Shown: positions 13,858-23,235 of the stretch, one piece after another | How positions within the stretch are numbered: position 1 is the first letter of the stretch | Layout: each line of letters opens with the position of its first letter | NCBI GenBank assembly: GCA_947591155.1 | Contig: CANQDA010000025.1 | Location: forward strand, 1 to 54,393 | Reading direction: 5' to 3' | Length of the DNA stretch: 54,393 bases | From: an uncultured Lachnospiraceae bacterium | GTDB taxonomy: Bacteria; Bacillota; Clostridia; Lachnospirales; Lachnospiraceae | The notes under the pieces: model-generated | Seen by the model: the letters and a program-made list of their open reading frames with translations, nothing else | What the model was told of the DNA's origin: nothing | Database searches by the model: none | Position numbers and translations under genes: made by a program

Positions 13858-15559
13858 TATGTTGAAAGTTTTTTTGGTGGAGGACGAGGTCGTCATCCGC
13901 AACGGAATCAAGAACAATATCCCGTGGGAGCGGGAGGGATTTGTCTTTGCAGGGGAGGCCAGCGACGGAGAGCTGGCCTATCCGCTTATTCTGAAGGAAA
14001 AACCGGATATCCTGATCACGGACATCAAGATGCCGTTCATGGACGGTCTGGAGCTGAGCCGCATCGTCAGGAGGGAGCTGCCGCAGATCAAGATCATCAT
14101 TCTGAGCGGCTACAACGAGTTCGACTACGCGAAGTCCGCGATCGATATCGGCGTCACGCAGTATCTGCTCAAGCCGATCAGCTCCGCGAAGCTTTTGGAG
14201 GCGGTGAAGGAGGTCGGCGCGCTCATCGAGAAGGAGAGGGAGCAGGACCGTGTTCTGGAGCAGTATCAGAGGGAGATGAACGAGAATCTTCTGTTGGAAC
14301 GGCAGAAGCTCTGGAACGCCTTGATCGCGAACGAGCTGTCCACGGCGGAGCTCCTTGAAGAAGGGCAGAAGCTGGGGATGGATTTCACCGCACCCGCGTA
14401 TCAGGTGCTTCTGTTCAAGCTGATGCCCCGGGAAAGCTCGGCCGACGCCTCTTGCGGATTACCGCAGTCCTCATCGTTTGGCACTGGTTCAGCGCAGGAG
14501 AATGTTGATGCCTCGCGCGGTCTCATTACACTGTCGGAGCGGGTCGCGGAGCTTTCGGAGAGCTGGGAGCAGGTGCTGACGATCGACCGGAGCCCGGAGG
14601 GCTGGGTCTTTCTCATAAAGGGCGAGACGGAGGAAAACGTCGGGGAACGCCTTGCCGGGTGTGTGCAAAAGCTGCAGACGCTGGTCGCGGAATATCCGGA
14701 GATCGAGTATTTCGGGGGCATCGGGACGGCGGTCGGACGTTTCAGGGATATCCGGACTTCCTACCAGGAGGCGGGAAGAGCGTTCGCCGGAAGGTTTTTC
14801 GCCGAGCCGAACCAGGTGATCCGCTCGGAGGACGTCGCTAAGCTTCACCGGGGGACCGAGGAGAAGATCGATATCAGCGGCATGCGCTCCCGGAAGGAAG
14901 AGCGCGAGCGGGCGGACCGTTTCCTGAAAAACGGTACGCTCGAGGAGGTCGGAAACTTCCTCGAAGAATATTTTCTGGATATCGGAGAGCAGAATTTCCA
15001 GTCTCTATTGTACCGTCAGTACATAGTGATGGATCTCTACTTTTCCGTGGTCGACTTTCTGGAGGAGCTGGAGATCGGTGCGGGCAGCCTGCCGCCCGAG
15101 TGCAGGGATATCAACGAGACGGTGGCGAGGTCCACGTCTCTGCAGGAGATGAAGCGTCTGGTCGGCGATCTTTTCACGGAGGCTCTGAAGCTGCGCGACA
15201 GCAATTCCATGAAGCGCTACAACGCGGTGATCGAGGACGCGCGGGCGTTTATCCGGGAGAATTATCAGCGCGACGATATGTCGCTGAACACGGTGGCCTC
15301 GCAGGTGAACATCAGTCCGAGCTATTTCAGCGCGATCTTCAGTGCGCAGACGGGGCAGACCTTCGTGGAGTACCTGACTTCCGTGCGCCTCGAGAAAGCG
15401 AAGGAGCTGCTGATGTGCTCCAACATGAGGACCGCCGAGATCGGCTACGAGGTGGGATATAAGGATTCGCACTATTTCAGCTATATCTTCAAGAAGGTCG
15501 TCGGCTGCAGTCCGAAGGAATACAAGAACCGGCGCACGGACGCTGCGAAGAGCAACTGA
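13847..15559 (+). CDS. YesN-type response regulator (receiver plus AraC DNA-binding domain)
   Basis: A cytoplasmic transcription activator of 570 aa. The N-terminal receiver domain has acidic residues in VFLVEDE, phospho-acceptor Asp in LITDIKMPFMDG (about residue 59) and the KP of YLLKPISS. A long middle region of the YesN type follows, and the C-terminal AraC HTH pair runs from about residue 470 (MSLNTVASQVNISPSYFSAI and MRTAEIGYEVGYKDSHYFS). ATG 13847 has AAGGGA just upstream; ATG 13859 (MLKVFLVEDE) is an equally natural N-terminus. A sugar-binding lipoprotein and a YesM kinase follow directly, matching the YesN-XylFII-LytS three-component arrangement. Its likely target is the promoter at 18303-18330 in front of the transporter genes. 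Confidence 0.93.
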   Translation: MVHDMLKVFLVEDEVVIRNGIKNNIPWEREGFVFAGEASDGELAYPLILKEKPDILITDIKMPFMDGLELSRIVRRELPQIKIIILSGYNEFDYAKSAIDIGVTQYLLKPISSAKLLEAVKEVGALIEKEREQDRVLEQYQREMNENLLLERQKLWNALIANELSTAELLEEGQKLGMDFTAPAYQVLLFKLMPRESSADASCGLPQSSSFGTGSAQENVDASRGLITLSERVAELSESWEQVLTIDRSPEGWVFLIKGETEENVGERLAGCVQKLQTLVAEYPEIEYFGGIGTAVGRFRDIRTSYQEAGRAFAGRFFAEPNQVIRSEDVAKLHRGTEEKIDISGMRSRKEERERADRFLKNGTLEEVGNFLEEYFLDIGEQNFQSLLYRQYIVMDLYFSVVDFLEELEIGAGSLPPECRDINETVARSTSLQEMKRLVGDLFTEALKLRDSNSMKRYNAVIEDARAFIRENYQRDDMSLNTVASQVNISPSYFSAIFSAQTGQTFVEYLTSVRLEKAKELLMCSNMRTAEIGYEVGYKDSHYFSYIFKKVVGCSPKEYKNRRTDAAKSN

Positions 15560-15665
15560 CCGTCGCTGTTTGCAAATCGGGTCTGTATTGTGGTATTCGG
15601 GAACAAATTGCGAAATCGCAGCAGATGAATGGCAGGAGAAGTCAGGGAGAAAGGAGTATCTGAAG

Positions 15666-16697
15666 GTGAATCATATAAGAAGAATGAGAGGTTTAGCTGT
15701 CAGCTTCGGAGTACTTCTGCTCCTCGCGGGCTGCGGGGCGAAAAAGACGGAGGAGCCGGAAGCGTCCGCGCAGCAGCAGTTTGAGACGGAGATGAACGAG
15801 AATCTGATCGCGGTCGGTTTCTCCCAGGTCGGCGCGGAGTCAGACTGGCGCGCGGCGAACACGGAGTCGATCCAGTCCGCCCTGACGCCGGAGAACGGCT
15901 TTTATCTGATCTATGAGGACGCGCAGCAAAAGCAGGAGAACCAGTTCAAGGCGATCCGAAATTTCATTCTGCAGGAGGTCGATTACATCGTTCTGTCGCC
16001 GATCGTGGAGAACGGCTGGGACACGGTTCTGCAGGAGGCGAAGGACGCCGGGATCCCTGTGATCCTCGTGGACCGCAAGGCGCAGGTGCCGGAAGACCTG
16101 TACACCTGCTGGATCGGCGCGGATTTTGAGAGCGAGGGCAGGCGTGCGGGCGAATGGCTGGAGCAGTACCTGGAGGATCAGGGGCGCGAGGACGAGGAGA
16201 TCAACATCGTCACCCTGCAGGGCACGCTGGATTCCAGCGCCCAGCTCGGGCGGACGAAGGGCTTCGGCGAGGTTTTGGCAGAGCACGACAACTGGAAGAT
16301 GCTGGAGATGCGGGACGCGGACTTCACGCAGGCCAAGGGGCAGGAAGTGATGGAGTCTCTCCTGCAAAAATACGACGACATCGACGTGGTCGTCTCCGAG
16401 AACGACAACATGGCCTTCGGCGCGGTGGACGCGATTCAGGAGGCGGGCGGAAGCTGCGGGCCGGACGGCGATATCACGATCCTCTCGTTCGACGCGGTCA
16501 GCGCTGCGTTTGACGCGATGATGGCGGGCGAGATCAACGCGAGCTTCGAGTGCAATCCGCTGCACGGGCCGAAGCTGCAGGAGATCATCGGTACGCTGGA
16601 GAGCGGCGGGACCGTGGACAAGATCCAATATATGGAAGAGACGTATTTCGACACCGACATGGACCTGGAGGAGCTGCGAAAAAGCAGAGCGTACTAA
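15666..16697 (+). CDS. Sugar-binding lipoprotein, probable sensor component (XylFII/YtfQ-like)
   Basis: A 343-residue periplasmic-binding-protein-fold lipoprotein on the outer face of the membrane. The lipobox LLLLAGC lies at about residues 18-24. The type I fold follows, with SPIVENGWDTVLQEAKDAGIPVILVDRK and VVVSENDNMAFGAVDAI, characteristic of the RbsB/YtfQ sugar-binding group. GTG 15666 is chosen because AAGGAG at 15651-15656 is 9 nt upstream. It lies between a YesN regulator and a YesM kinase and is paralogous to the transporter's own binding protein at 18398, with similar residues around the predicted ligand pocket. From the XylFII-LytS-YesN precedent it probably presents sugar to the kinase and does not feed the permease; this is inference. 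Confidence 0.88.
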   Translation: MNHIRRMRGLAVSFGVLLLLAGCGAKKTEEPEASAQQQFETEMNENLIAVGFSQVGAESDWRAANTESIQSALTPENGFYLIYEDAQQKQENQFKAIRNFILQEVDYIVLSPIVENGWDTVLQEAKDAGIPVILVDRKAQVPEDLYTCWIGADFESEGRRAGEWLEQYLEDQGREDEEINIVTLQGTLDSSAQLGRTKGFGEVLAEHDNWKMLEMRDADFTQAKGQEVMESLLQKYDDIDVVVSENDNMAFGAVDAIQEAGGSCGPDGDITILSFDAVSAAFDAMMAGEINASFECNPLHGPKLQEIIGTLESGGTVDKIQYMEETYFDTDMDLEELRKSRAY

Positions 16698-16700
16698 GCG

Positions 16701-18218
16701 ATGAAAGAAAGAAAAAAATCTTCTATCAAGAACAGATTGAACGGCCTCCTGCTGGTCTGCATGGTTCCGCTCACGGTCATCATCGTGTACCTTCTGGTGC
16801 TGATGAACAGCTTTTCGGGCCGCTACGACACGATCGTGGAGAACATTACGAAGGCGAACGCCTACAACATCAACTTCAAGGAAGACCTGGACTACGTCAT
16901 GTACATCATCGTGGCGAACTCCGAGCGCGCCGAGGAGCTGGTGGGGACGGAGCAGCCGAGCGCCATGATCGACGAGGCGAGGGGCGTCTTTGAGGAGCTT
17001 CTGGAGATCGCGGATTCCGACTACGCGCGCAACAGCCTGAACCGCATCCTGAAGTGCCTGGACACGCTGGAGACCCGCGTCGACGAGATCGTGAGCGACG
17101 CGCTTATAAGCGGCACCTACGACAAAAACATGGAGCGCCTGGATTCCAACGTCCGCATTCTGACGGAGCTGATCCAGGAGCAGATACAGCAGTACATCTA
17201 CTATGAGTCCACGAATCTGGAGAATCTCCGCGAGGGCATCCGCTCGGACGTGGACTCGATGATCCGCATCGTCGCCGTGGTGTCCGTCCTGGTCGTGGTC
17301 GGCGCCCTGCTTGTCAGCCGCAGGGTGATGGCGAGCGTAACGAAGCCGATCGAAAACCTCAGCCAAATGACGAAGCAGGCGGCCGGGGGCGATTTCGAGG
17401 TGCGCGCCCACGAGGACAGGATCGAAGAGATGGAGGTCTTAAACTCCAGCTTCAACCGCATGGTGGAGCAGATCGGCGATCTCGTCGAGGGCATCCGCGT
17501 GGAGCAGAAGAATCTGCGGGCGACGGAGCTCAAGCTTCTGCAGGCGCAGATCAACCCGCATTTTCTGTACAACACGCTCGATACGATCATCTGGCTGGCC
17601 GAGTCGGGGGAGAAGGAGCAGGTCGTGGACATGGTGTCCTCGCTCTCGGACTTCTTTCGGACGACGCTGAGCAAGGGAAGAGACTACATCACGGTCGGGG
17701 AGGAGGCGGCGCACATCCGCAGCTACCTCGAAATTCAGCAGTTCCGCTATCAGGATATCCTGGAGTACGAGATACGCATCCCGAAGGAGCTGCACGGCTA
17801 CCAGATCCTCAAGCTGACGCTGCAGCCGCTTGTGGAGAACGCGCTGTACCACGGCATCAAGAACAAGCGTGGTCTGGGACATATCCGGGTCTTTGGAGAG
17901 CGGCAGGGGGAGCGCCTTGTCTTCACGGTGCAGGACGACGGCATGGGCATGGACGAGGAGAAGCTCGCCCGGGTGCGCGGGATCATCCGCGGAAAGGCCG
18001 GCGATCCGAAGATTTCAGTAGGGCAGGCGGGCGACCCGCAGGCATTGCCCGGACAGACGGGAAGCTCGCAGGATCCCTCCGACCCGTCCGGCTTCGGCCT
18101 CTTCAATGTGCAGCAGCGGCTTCAGCTCAATTACGGGGCGGAATACGGCCTGACGGTCGAAAGCACGTACGGCGAGGGGACGAGTGTGATCGTGACGATA
18201 CCTGCCGTAAAAAATTAA
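16701..18218 (+). CDS. YesM/LytS-type sensor histidine kinase
   Basis: A membrane kinase of 505 aa. TM1 (about 15-38), an extracellular helical sensor region (about 40-190), TM2 (about 193-213), a HAMP domain (about 215-265), a His_kinase segment with phospho-acceptor His287 in QINPHFLYNTLD, and a HATPase domain with N box LVENALYHGI and G1 box QDDGMGMDE. Between the G1 region and the FGLFNV G2 box is a 35-residue Gly/Asp/Pro/Ser/Gln-rich insertion (about 434-468) that is not typical. It starts 3 bp after the binding-lipoprotein stop, so the two are co-translated. Likely partner: the YesN regulator two genes upstream, controlling the following ABC transporter. Confidence 0.93.
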   Translation: MKERKKSSIKNRLNGLLLVCMVPLTVIIVYLLVLMNSFSGRYDTIVENITKANAYNINFKEDLDYVMYIIVANSERAEELVGTEQPSAMIDEARGVFEELLEIADSDYARNSLNRILKCLDTLETRVDEIVSDALISGTYDKNMERLDSNVRILTELIQEQIQQYIYYESTNLENLREGIRSDVDSMIRIVAVVSVLVVVGALLVSRRVMASVTKPIENLSQMTKQAAGGDFEVRAHEDRIEEMEVLNSSFNRMVEQIGDLVEGIRVEQKNLRATELKLLQAQINPHFLYNTLDTIIWLAESGEKEQVVDMVSSLSDFFRTTLSKGRDYITVGEEAAHIRSYLEIQQFRYQDILEYEIRIPKELHGYQILKLTLQPLVENALYHGIKNKRGLGHIRVFGERQGERLVFTVQDDGMGMDEEKLARVRGIIRGKAGDPKISVGQAGDPQALPGQTGSSQDPSDPSGFGLFNVQQRLQLNYGAEYGLTVESTYGEGTSVIVTIPAVKN

Positions 18219-18302
18219 ACACTTTTCATAAAATATTTAACCGCTTATCCCGGCTTTCCCGCCGCGGGCAAAAAAAATTACAAAAAATCAAAAGATTCCT
18301 CT

Positions 18303-18330
18303 TTGAATTTATGCAATATTGTAGTATAAT
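18303..18330 (+). promoter_or_regulatory. Promoter of the sugar ABC transporter operon
   Basis: TTGAAT (18303-18308), 16-nt spacer, TATAAT (18325-18330), or TTTGAA with 17. It lies 68 bp before the binding-protein gene. This is the expected target of the upstream regulator; a specific operator is not identifiable by eye. Confidence 0.7.
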
Positions 18331-18397
18331 ACATAACATGAAATCGGATGGATTTCATAAAATCTGTCACGTACATATTATTAAAGGAGGAAATGAA

Positions 18398-19408
18398 ATG
18401 AAAAAGAGAATCATGGGACTGGCTCTCGGTGTGATCACGGCTGCGGCTTTCGGTATGACGGTGAACGCTGACGAGCTCATCAAGGTAGGCATCATCAACA
18501 ACGACCCGAACGAGTCCGGTTATCGTACCGCGAACGTAAAGGATCTTGAGCAGGCCTTCTCTGAGGAGAACGGTTTCGAGGCTCAGACGTTCTACAGTCT
18601 GGACAACGGTGAGCAGATCGACGCAGCGAAGAAGTTCATTCAGGACGGCGTTGACTACCTGCTTCTCTCCGCGGCTGAGACCACCGGTTGGGATTCGGTT
18701 CTTCAGGACGCTCAGACCGAGGGTATTGATGTAATCCTGTTCGACCGCACGATCGACGCAGACGAGAGCCTGTATGTGGCTTCCGTAGTTTCCGATATGG
18801 CGCAGGAAGGCCAGACCGCTGTTGACTGGCTGGCAGGCCAGGGTCTTGACGAGTACAACATCATCCACATTCAGGGCGTTATGGGTTCTGCGGCTCAGGT
18901 TGGACGTACCGGCGCTCTCGATGAGAAGGTAGCGGCTGAGGATACCTGGAATATTGTTACGCAGCAGACCGCTGAGTGGAACGCTGAGAAGGCACAGCAG
19001 ATCGTTCAGTCCGTCATCGATTCCGGCGAAGAGTTCAACGTAATCTACGCTGAGAACGACGACATGGCGAAGGGCGCTGTGGCGGCTCTCGACGCAAAGG
19101 GCATCTCCCACGGCGTAGGCAAGGACGTCATCGTTATGGGCTTTGACTGCAACAAGTGGGCTCTTGAGGAGCTGCTGGCCGGCAACTGGAACTACGACGG
19201 ACAGTGCAACCCGTTCCAGTCTGAGTATCTTCTTGACATCATCAACAAGCTTGAGGCTGGTGAGGAGCTCGAGGAGAAGACCATCATCATGGATGAGAAG
19301 GGCTTCGACGCTGAGACGATTACCGAGGAGGACGTTGAGACCTACGGCATCGGCGGCGGCGACACTGCAGAGGCTGAGACCGAGGTTGAGACGACGGCTG
19401 CAGAGTAA
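18398..19408 (+). CDS. Sugar ABC transporter substrate-binding protein (YtfQ-like)
   Basis: A secreted 336-residue binding protein of the RbsB/YtfQ type, with IKVGIINNDPNESGYRTAN, LLLSAAETTGWDSVLQDAQ and IYAENDDMAKGAVAALDAKG. AAAGGAGG lies 8 nt before ATG 18398. The signal peptide runs to about residue 25 (TVNA/DE) and has no cysteine, so there is no lipobox. That is unusual for a solute-binding protein of a single-membrane bacterium and contrasts with the lipoprotein paralogue at 15666. The Glu/Thr-rich tail (AEAETEVETTAAE) is low complexity. ATPase and two permeases follow, an order seen in the galactofuranose system YtfQRT-YjfF, so a pentose or furanose sugar is plausible. Confidence 0.92.
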   Translation: MKKRIMGLALGVITAAAFGMTVNADELIKVGIINNDPNESGYRTANVKDLEQAFSEENGFEAQTFYSLDNGEQIDAAKKFIQDGVDYLLLSAAETTGWDSVLQDAQTEGIDVILFDRTIDADESLYVASVVSDMAQEGQTAVDWLAGQGLDEYNIIHIQGVMGSAAQVGRTGALDEKVAAEDTWNIVTQQTAEWNAEKAQQIVQSVIDSGEEFNVIYAENDDMAKGAVAALDAKGISHGVGKDVIVMGFDCNKWALEELLAGNWNYDGQCNPFQSEYLLDIINKLEAGEELEEKTIIMDEKGFDAETITEEDVETYGIGGGDTAEAETEVETTAAE

Positions 19409-19470
19409 TAACGGGGAACATGAATGCGGCGCGGTTCGCAGACATCATGAAACCTGAGATTTAGAAAAAA

Positions 19471-19516
19471 GGGCGCAGCGCGGACGAATAAGTACGTCTG
19501 CCCTGCGCCTGTTTTA
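19471..19516 (+). terminator. Attenuator-like hairpin between binding protein and ATPase genes
   Basis: GGGCGCAG (19471-19478) onward pairs with CTGCGCC (19504-19510), with continued pairing of CGGACG with CGTCTG, then GTTTT. Partial termination here would give more binding protein than membrane components, a common design in ABC operons. Confidence 0.7.
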
Positions 19517-19586
19517 CGAAGAAAGGCCGGTTCTCGTGTGAGACGCGCTTTCTTTCATAAATGAAAAGACAAGGAGGGATACGCTG

Positions 19587-21107
19587 GTGAATGAAAAATC
19601 CGTATTGGAGATGCGCGGCATCTTCAAGAGCTTTCCCGGTGTGCGCGCGCTGCAGAACGTAGATTTTACGCTCTGCGAAGGCGAGATCCACGCGCTCATG
19701 GGAGAAAATGGCGCCGGAAAGTCGACGCTGATCAAGGTGCTCACCGGTGTCTACGAGAAGGATGAGGGACACATCTTCCTCAAAGGTATGGATAAGGAGG
19801 CGGTGATCCGTTCTCCGCAGGACGCGCAGAAGCTGGGCATCAGCACGGTGTACCAGGAGATCACGCTCTGCCCGAACCTCACGGTCGCCGAGAATATGTA
19901 CATCGGCAGAGGCAAGGGCTTCATGCAGAACTGGAGGAAGATGAACGCGAACGCGGACAAGATCCTGCAGTCGCTCGACATTCCGGCGAAATCGACGCAG
20001 CAGCTCTCGAGCTGTTCGATCGCGATCCAGCAGATGGTCGCCATCGCGCGCGCGGTGGACATGGACTGTAAGGTGCTGATCCTCGACGAGCCGACTTCCT
20101 CGCTCGACGAGCAGGAGGTGGAGAAGCTCTTCGGCCTGATGCGCGATCTGAAGGCAAAGGGCGTGGGTATCATCTTCGTCACGCACTTTCTCGATCAGGT
20201 CTACGAGGTCTGCGACAAGATCACGGTATTGCGCGACGGCAAGTTGGTAGGACAGTATGAGATCGAGAATCTCCCGCGCGTACAGCTCGTCGCCAAGATG
20301 CTCGGCAAGGAGCTCGACGACATGGCCGACATCCGCTCCGACAGCGATACCTACGTGGAGAAGGACGGCTCCGCTCCGGTCTTCGAGGCGCAGGGGCTGC
20401 AGAGCAACGCCGGTATCAAACCGTTTGATTTCTACATAAAGAAGGGTGAAGTGAACGGCTTCACGGGACTGCTCGGCTCCGGCCGAAGCGAGTGCGTGCG
20501 CGCGATCTTTGGTGCGGACAGGGTGATCGGCGGAACGGTGAAGAAGAACGGCAAGCAGGTCAAGATTTCGAAACCGATCGACGCGATGAAGAACGGGATC
20601 GCCTACCTGCCGGAGGATCGCAAGGTGGACGGCATCATCGGAGATCTGTCGGTGCGCGACAATATCGTTCTCGCGCTGCAGGTGCTGCAGGGCTTCTTCA
20701 AGCCGTTCTCAAAGGCGAAGATGTACGAGTTCGCGGATGAATACATCAAGCTGCTCGAGATCAAGACGGCCTCGGCGGATACGCCGATCAAGTCGCTCTC
20801 CGGCGGCAACCAGCAGAAGGTGATCCTCGCCCGCTGGCTGCTGATGCATCCGGAGTATCTGATCCTCGACGAGCCGACGCGAGGCATCGACATCGGCACG
20901 AAGATCGAGATTCAAAAGCTGGTGCTCAAGCTGGCCTCGGAGGGCATGAGCGTGACGTTCATCTCCTCGGAGACGGATGAGATGCTGCGCACCTGCTCCA
21001 GACTCGTCGTCATGAGAGACCGCAAGGTCGTGGGCGAGCTTTCCGGAGACGATCTGACGCAGAACAAGATCATGAGTACGATAGCGGGAGGTGAGGAACA
21101 TGAGTGA
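19587..21107 (+). CDS. Sugar ABC transporter ATP-binding protein (two-domain, YtfR/RbsA-like)
   Basis: A 506-residue cytoplasmic ATPase with two nucleotide-binding domains that energises sugar import. Domain 1 has Walker A GENGAGKST, a divergent signature LSSCSIAIQQ and Walker B VLILDEPTSS. Domain 2 has the degenerate P-loop GLLGSGRSE typical of this family, canonical signature LSGGNQQK and Walker B LILDEPTRG. The asymmetric sites are normal for RbsA/MglA/YtfR proteins. GTG 19587 follows AAGGAGGG. The permease start overlaps the end of this gene by 8 bp. Binding protein upstream, two permeases downstream. Confidence 0.95.
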   Translation: MNEKSVLEMRGIFKSFPGVRALQNVDFTLCEGEIHALMGENGAGKSTLIKVLTGVYEKDEGHIFLKGMDKEAVIRSPQDAQKLGISTVYQEITLCPNLTVAENMYIGRGKGFMQNWRKMNANADKILQSLDIPAKSTQQLSSCSIAIQQMVAIARAVDMDCKVLILDEPTSSLDEQEVEKLFGLMRDLKAKGVGIIFVTHFLDQVYEVCDKITVLRDGKLVGQYEIENLPRVQLVAKMLGKELDDMADIRSDSDTYVEKDGSAPVFEAQGLQSNAGIKPFDFYIKKGEVNGFTGLLGSGRSECVRAIFGADRVIGGTVKKNGKQVKISKPIDAMKNGIAYLPEDRKVDGIIGDLSVRDNIVLALQVLQGFFKPFSKAKMYEFADEYIKLLEIKTASADTPIKSLSGGNQQKVILARWLLMHPEYLILDEPTRGIDIGTKIEIQKLVLKLASEGMSVTFISSETDEMLRTCSRLVVMRDRKVVGELSGDDLTQNKIMSTIAGGEEHE

Positions 21108-22194
21108 CACGAAAAAGAAAGCAGGCGCGGCAGGGCTGTTCACGAAACTGATGCGGAATCAGATCTTCATCCCGCTCGCGGCGCTCTTGCTCCTTGTCAT
21201 TGTCAATCTGATCGCAGGACCCTCATTCTTCAAGATTACGCTTGGCGCAAACAATGCGGGCAACATGATCCTTTCCGGATATCCGATCACGATTCTTGAC
21301 TTTGGTTCGGAGCTTGCGATCCTTGCGCTCGGCATGACGCTGGTGACGGCGGCTTCCGGCGGACAGGATATCAGCGTGGGCGCGGCGATGGCAATCGCCG
21401 GTTCCGTGATCCTCCGCGTGCTTTGCGGCAACGCCGGTTCCCATCCGGAGACCATGCAGGCGCCGATCATCGTGGCATTTCTGGCGGGCTGCGTCGTGGC
21501 GATGCTCTTCGGTGCGTTCAACGGCATACTGGTTGCATATTTCAAGATCCAGCCGATGGTCGCGACGCTGATCTTATACACGGCGGGACGTTCGATCGCG
21601 GCATGGATCAACAACAACGAGCTCCCGATCATCAAGGAGCCGGAGTTCGGCTATTTCGGAGGGTTCATTCCCGGGATTCCGATCCCGACGCCGATCTTCA
21701 TCGCTGCCGCATGTATGATCGTGATGGCACTGGTGCTGAAGTTCACGACGCTCGGACTCTACACGCAGTCGGTCGGTATCAACGAGAAATCCGCCCGCTT
21801 AAACGGCCTGAATCCGACGTTTATCAAGTTCTTAAGCTTTGTGATCCTCGGGCTGTGCGTGGCAGTGGCGGGCTTCATCAAGGTGAGCCGTCTCTCGACG
21901 ATCAACTACTCGGTTATCGCGAAGGACATTGAGATGGACGCGATCCTCGCGGTCGCTCTCGGCGGCAACGCGCTGAGCGGCGGTAAGTTCAGCATGGTGG
22001 CGTCGATCCTCGGGGCTTACGTGATCCAGTTCCTGACGCAGACGCTCTACCGCTTCAAGGTGTCTTCGGACGCCCTGCCGGCTTACAAGGCGGTCGTCGT
22101 GATCATTCTCGTCGTGGCGAGCGCTCCGACAGTGAGAGAAAAGGTCTCTTCTATGTGGAAGAGCAGAAAAGTACATGCAAAGGAGGTTGGTTGA
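21100..22194 (+). CDS. Sugar ABC transporter permease 1 (YtfT-like)
   Basis: A 364-residue polytopic membrane protein of the BPD_transp_2 family with about eight to ten hydrophobic segments from residue 25 to 350. Family motifs include GMTLVTAASGGQDISVGA, the EAA-like loop SVGINEKSARLNGLNP and ILAVALGGNALSGGKFS. ATG 21100 is preceded by GGAGGTGAGG and overlaps the ATPase gene by 8 bp, so translation is coupled. It probably pairs with the product of the next gene to form a heterodimeric channel, as in the YtfT/YjfF pair. Confidence 0.94.
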   Translation: MSDTKKKAGAAGLFTKLMRNQIFIPLAALLLLVIVNLIAGPSFFKITLGANNAGNMILSGYPITILDFGSELAILALGMTLVTAASGGQDISVGAAMAIAGSVILRVLCGNAGSHPETMQAPIIVAFLAGCVVAMLFGAFNGILVAYFKIQPMVATLILYTAGRSIAAWINNNELPIIKEPEFGYFGGFIPGIPIPTPIFIAAACMIVMALVLKFTTLGLYTQSVGINEKSARLNGLNPTFIKFLSFVILGLCVAVAGFIKVSRLSTINYSVIAKDIEMDAILAVALGGNALSGGKFSMVASILGAYVIQFLTQTLYRFKVSSDALPAYKAVVVIILVVASAPTVREKVSSMWKSRKVHAKEVG

Positions 22195-22195
22195 T

Positions 22196-23206
22196 ATGAA
22201 AAACAAGAAAAAGCTTTCGGATTCCAACCTTCTGCTCCTGATCACGATCGTGATCTTCTTCGCGATGTACATCGGCGCGATCCTGTTTCTCAAGGGCGGT
22301 TTCCTGCGTGCGCAGGCGTTTCTGAATATTCTGAACTCGAACGCGGCGCTGATCATTCTGGCATGCGGCATGAGCCTTGTCATGATCACCGGCGGTATCG
22401 ATATCTCCCTCGGCGGCCAGATGGCGCTGATCAGCATGTGCTGTGCGGTCTATCTGGATGAGATGGGAGGCAACATCTTCGTGTCGATCCTGATCGCTCT
22501 GGCGATCGGTATGGCGTTCGGTGGAGTCATCGGCTTCCTGGTCGCGTACCTGGATATTCAGCCGTTCATCGTCTCGCTCGCGGGTATGTTCTTTGCGCGA
22601 GGCATGACGACGATCGTGCGCACGGCTCCGTTCAACGTGGCGAATGAGGCGTTCAATAAGCTAAAGGCGACGAGGATCATCGTGCCGGGACTCGGCAGCG
22701 TGAACCGCAAGGGAATCTATGTGGACGCCTACGTAGAGATTGGCGTGGTGGTCGCGCTTCTCGTGGTGGTGCTGATGTTTATCCTGCTCAAGTGGACGAA
22801 GCTCGGACGCGCGTTTTACGCGGTCGGCGGCAACAAGCAGAGCGCGCTGATGCTCGGCATCAACGTGAAGCGGACCAAGTTCCTCGCACATCTGCTGTGC
22901 GGGCTGCTCGCGGGTATCGGCGGTTATGTGCTGTTTATGATCCGCGGTTCCGGTTCTGTGGCAAACGGAAGCGGCTTCGAAATGGATGCGATCGCATCGT
23001 CCATCATCGGCGGTACGCTGCTGACGGGCGGCGTCGGCAACATCATCGGTACGCTCTTCGGCGTGCTGTCCTTAAGCACGATTCAGAACATCGTCTCCTC
23101 GGCGGGCTTCGATGAGGCGTGGTGGATCGGTATCACGACCGCGGGCATGCTTTGCCTGTTCCTCGTGATCCAGAGTATCGTGATGTCGCGGAAGAAATCT
23201 TCGTAA
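22196..23206 (+). CDS. Sugar ABC transporter permease 2 (YjfF-like)
   Basis: A 336-residue polytopic membrane protein of the BPD_transp_2 family, with GMSLVMITGGIDISLGG, the cytoplasmic loop YAVGGNKQSALMLGINV and MDAIASSIIGGTLLTGGVG. ATG 22196 is chosen because AAGGAGG at 22180-22186 is 9 nt upstream. It begins one base after the first permease's stop codon. A strong terminator follows, closing the operon. Confidence 0.94.
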   Translation: MKNKKKLSDSNLLLLITIVIFFAMYIGAILFLKGGFLRAQAFLNILNSNAALIILACGMSLVMITGGIDISLGGQMALISMCCAVYLDEMGGNIFVSILIALAIGMAFGGVIGFLVAYLDIQPFIVSLAGMFFARGMTTIVRTAPFNVANEAFNKLKATRIIVPGLGSVNRKGIYVDAYVEIGVVVALLVVVLMFILLKWTKLGRAFYAVGGNKQSALMLGINVKRTKFLAHLLCGLLAGIGGYVLFMIRGSGSVANGSGFEMDAIASSIIGGTLLTGGVGNIIGTLFGVLSLSTIQNIVSSAGFDEAWWIGITTAGMLCLFLVIQSIVMSRKKSS

Positions 23207-23235
23207 GACAGATGAGACAACTGTAAAAGAACAAG

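Noticed and set aside
15840..17411. Long antisense frame across the binding lipoprotein and kinase genes
   Set aside because: It spans two real genes and a gene junction on the other strand and has the composition of shadow translation.
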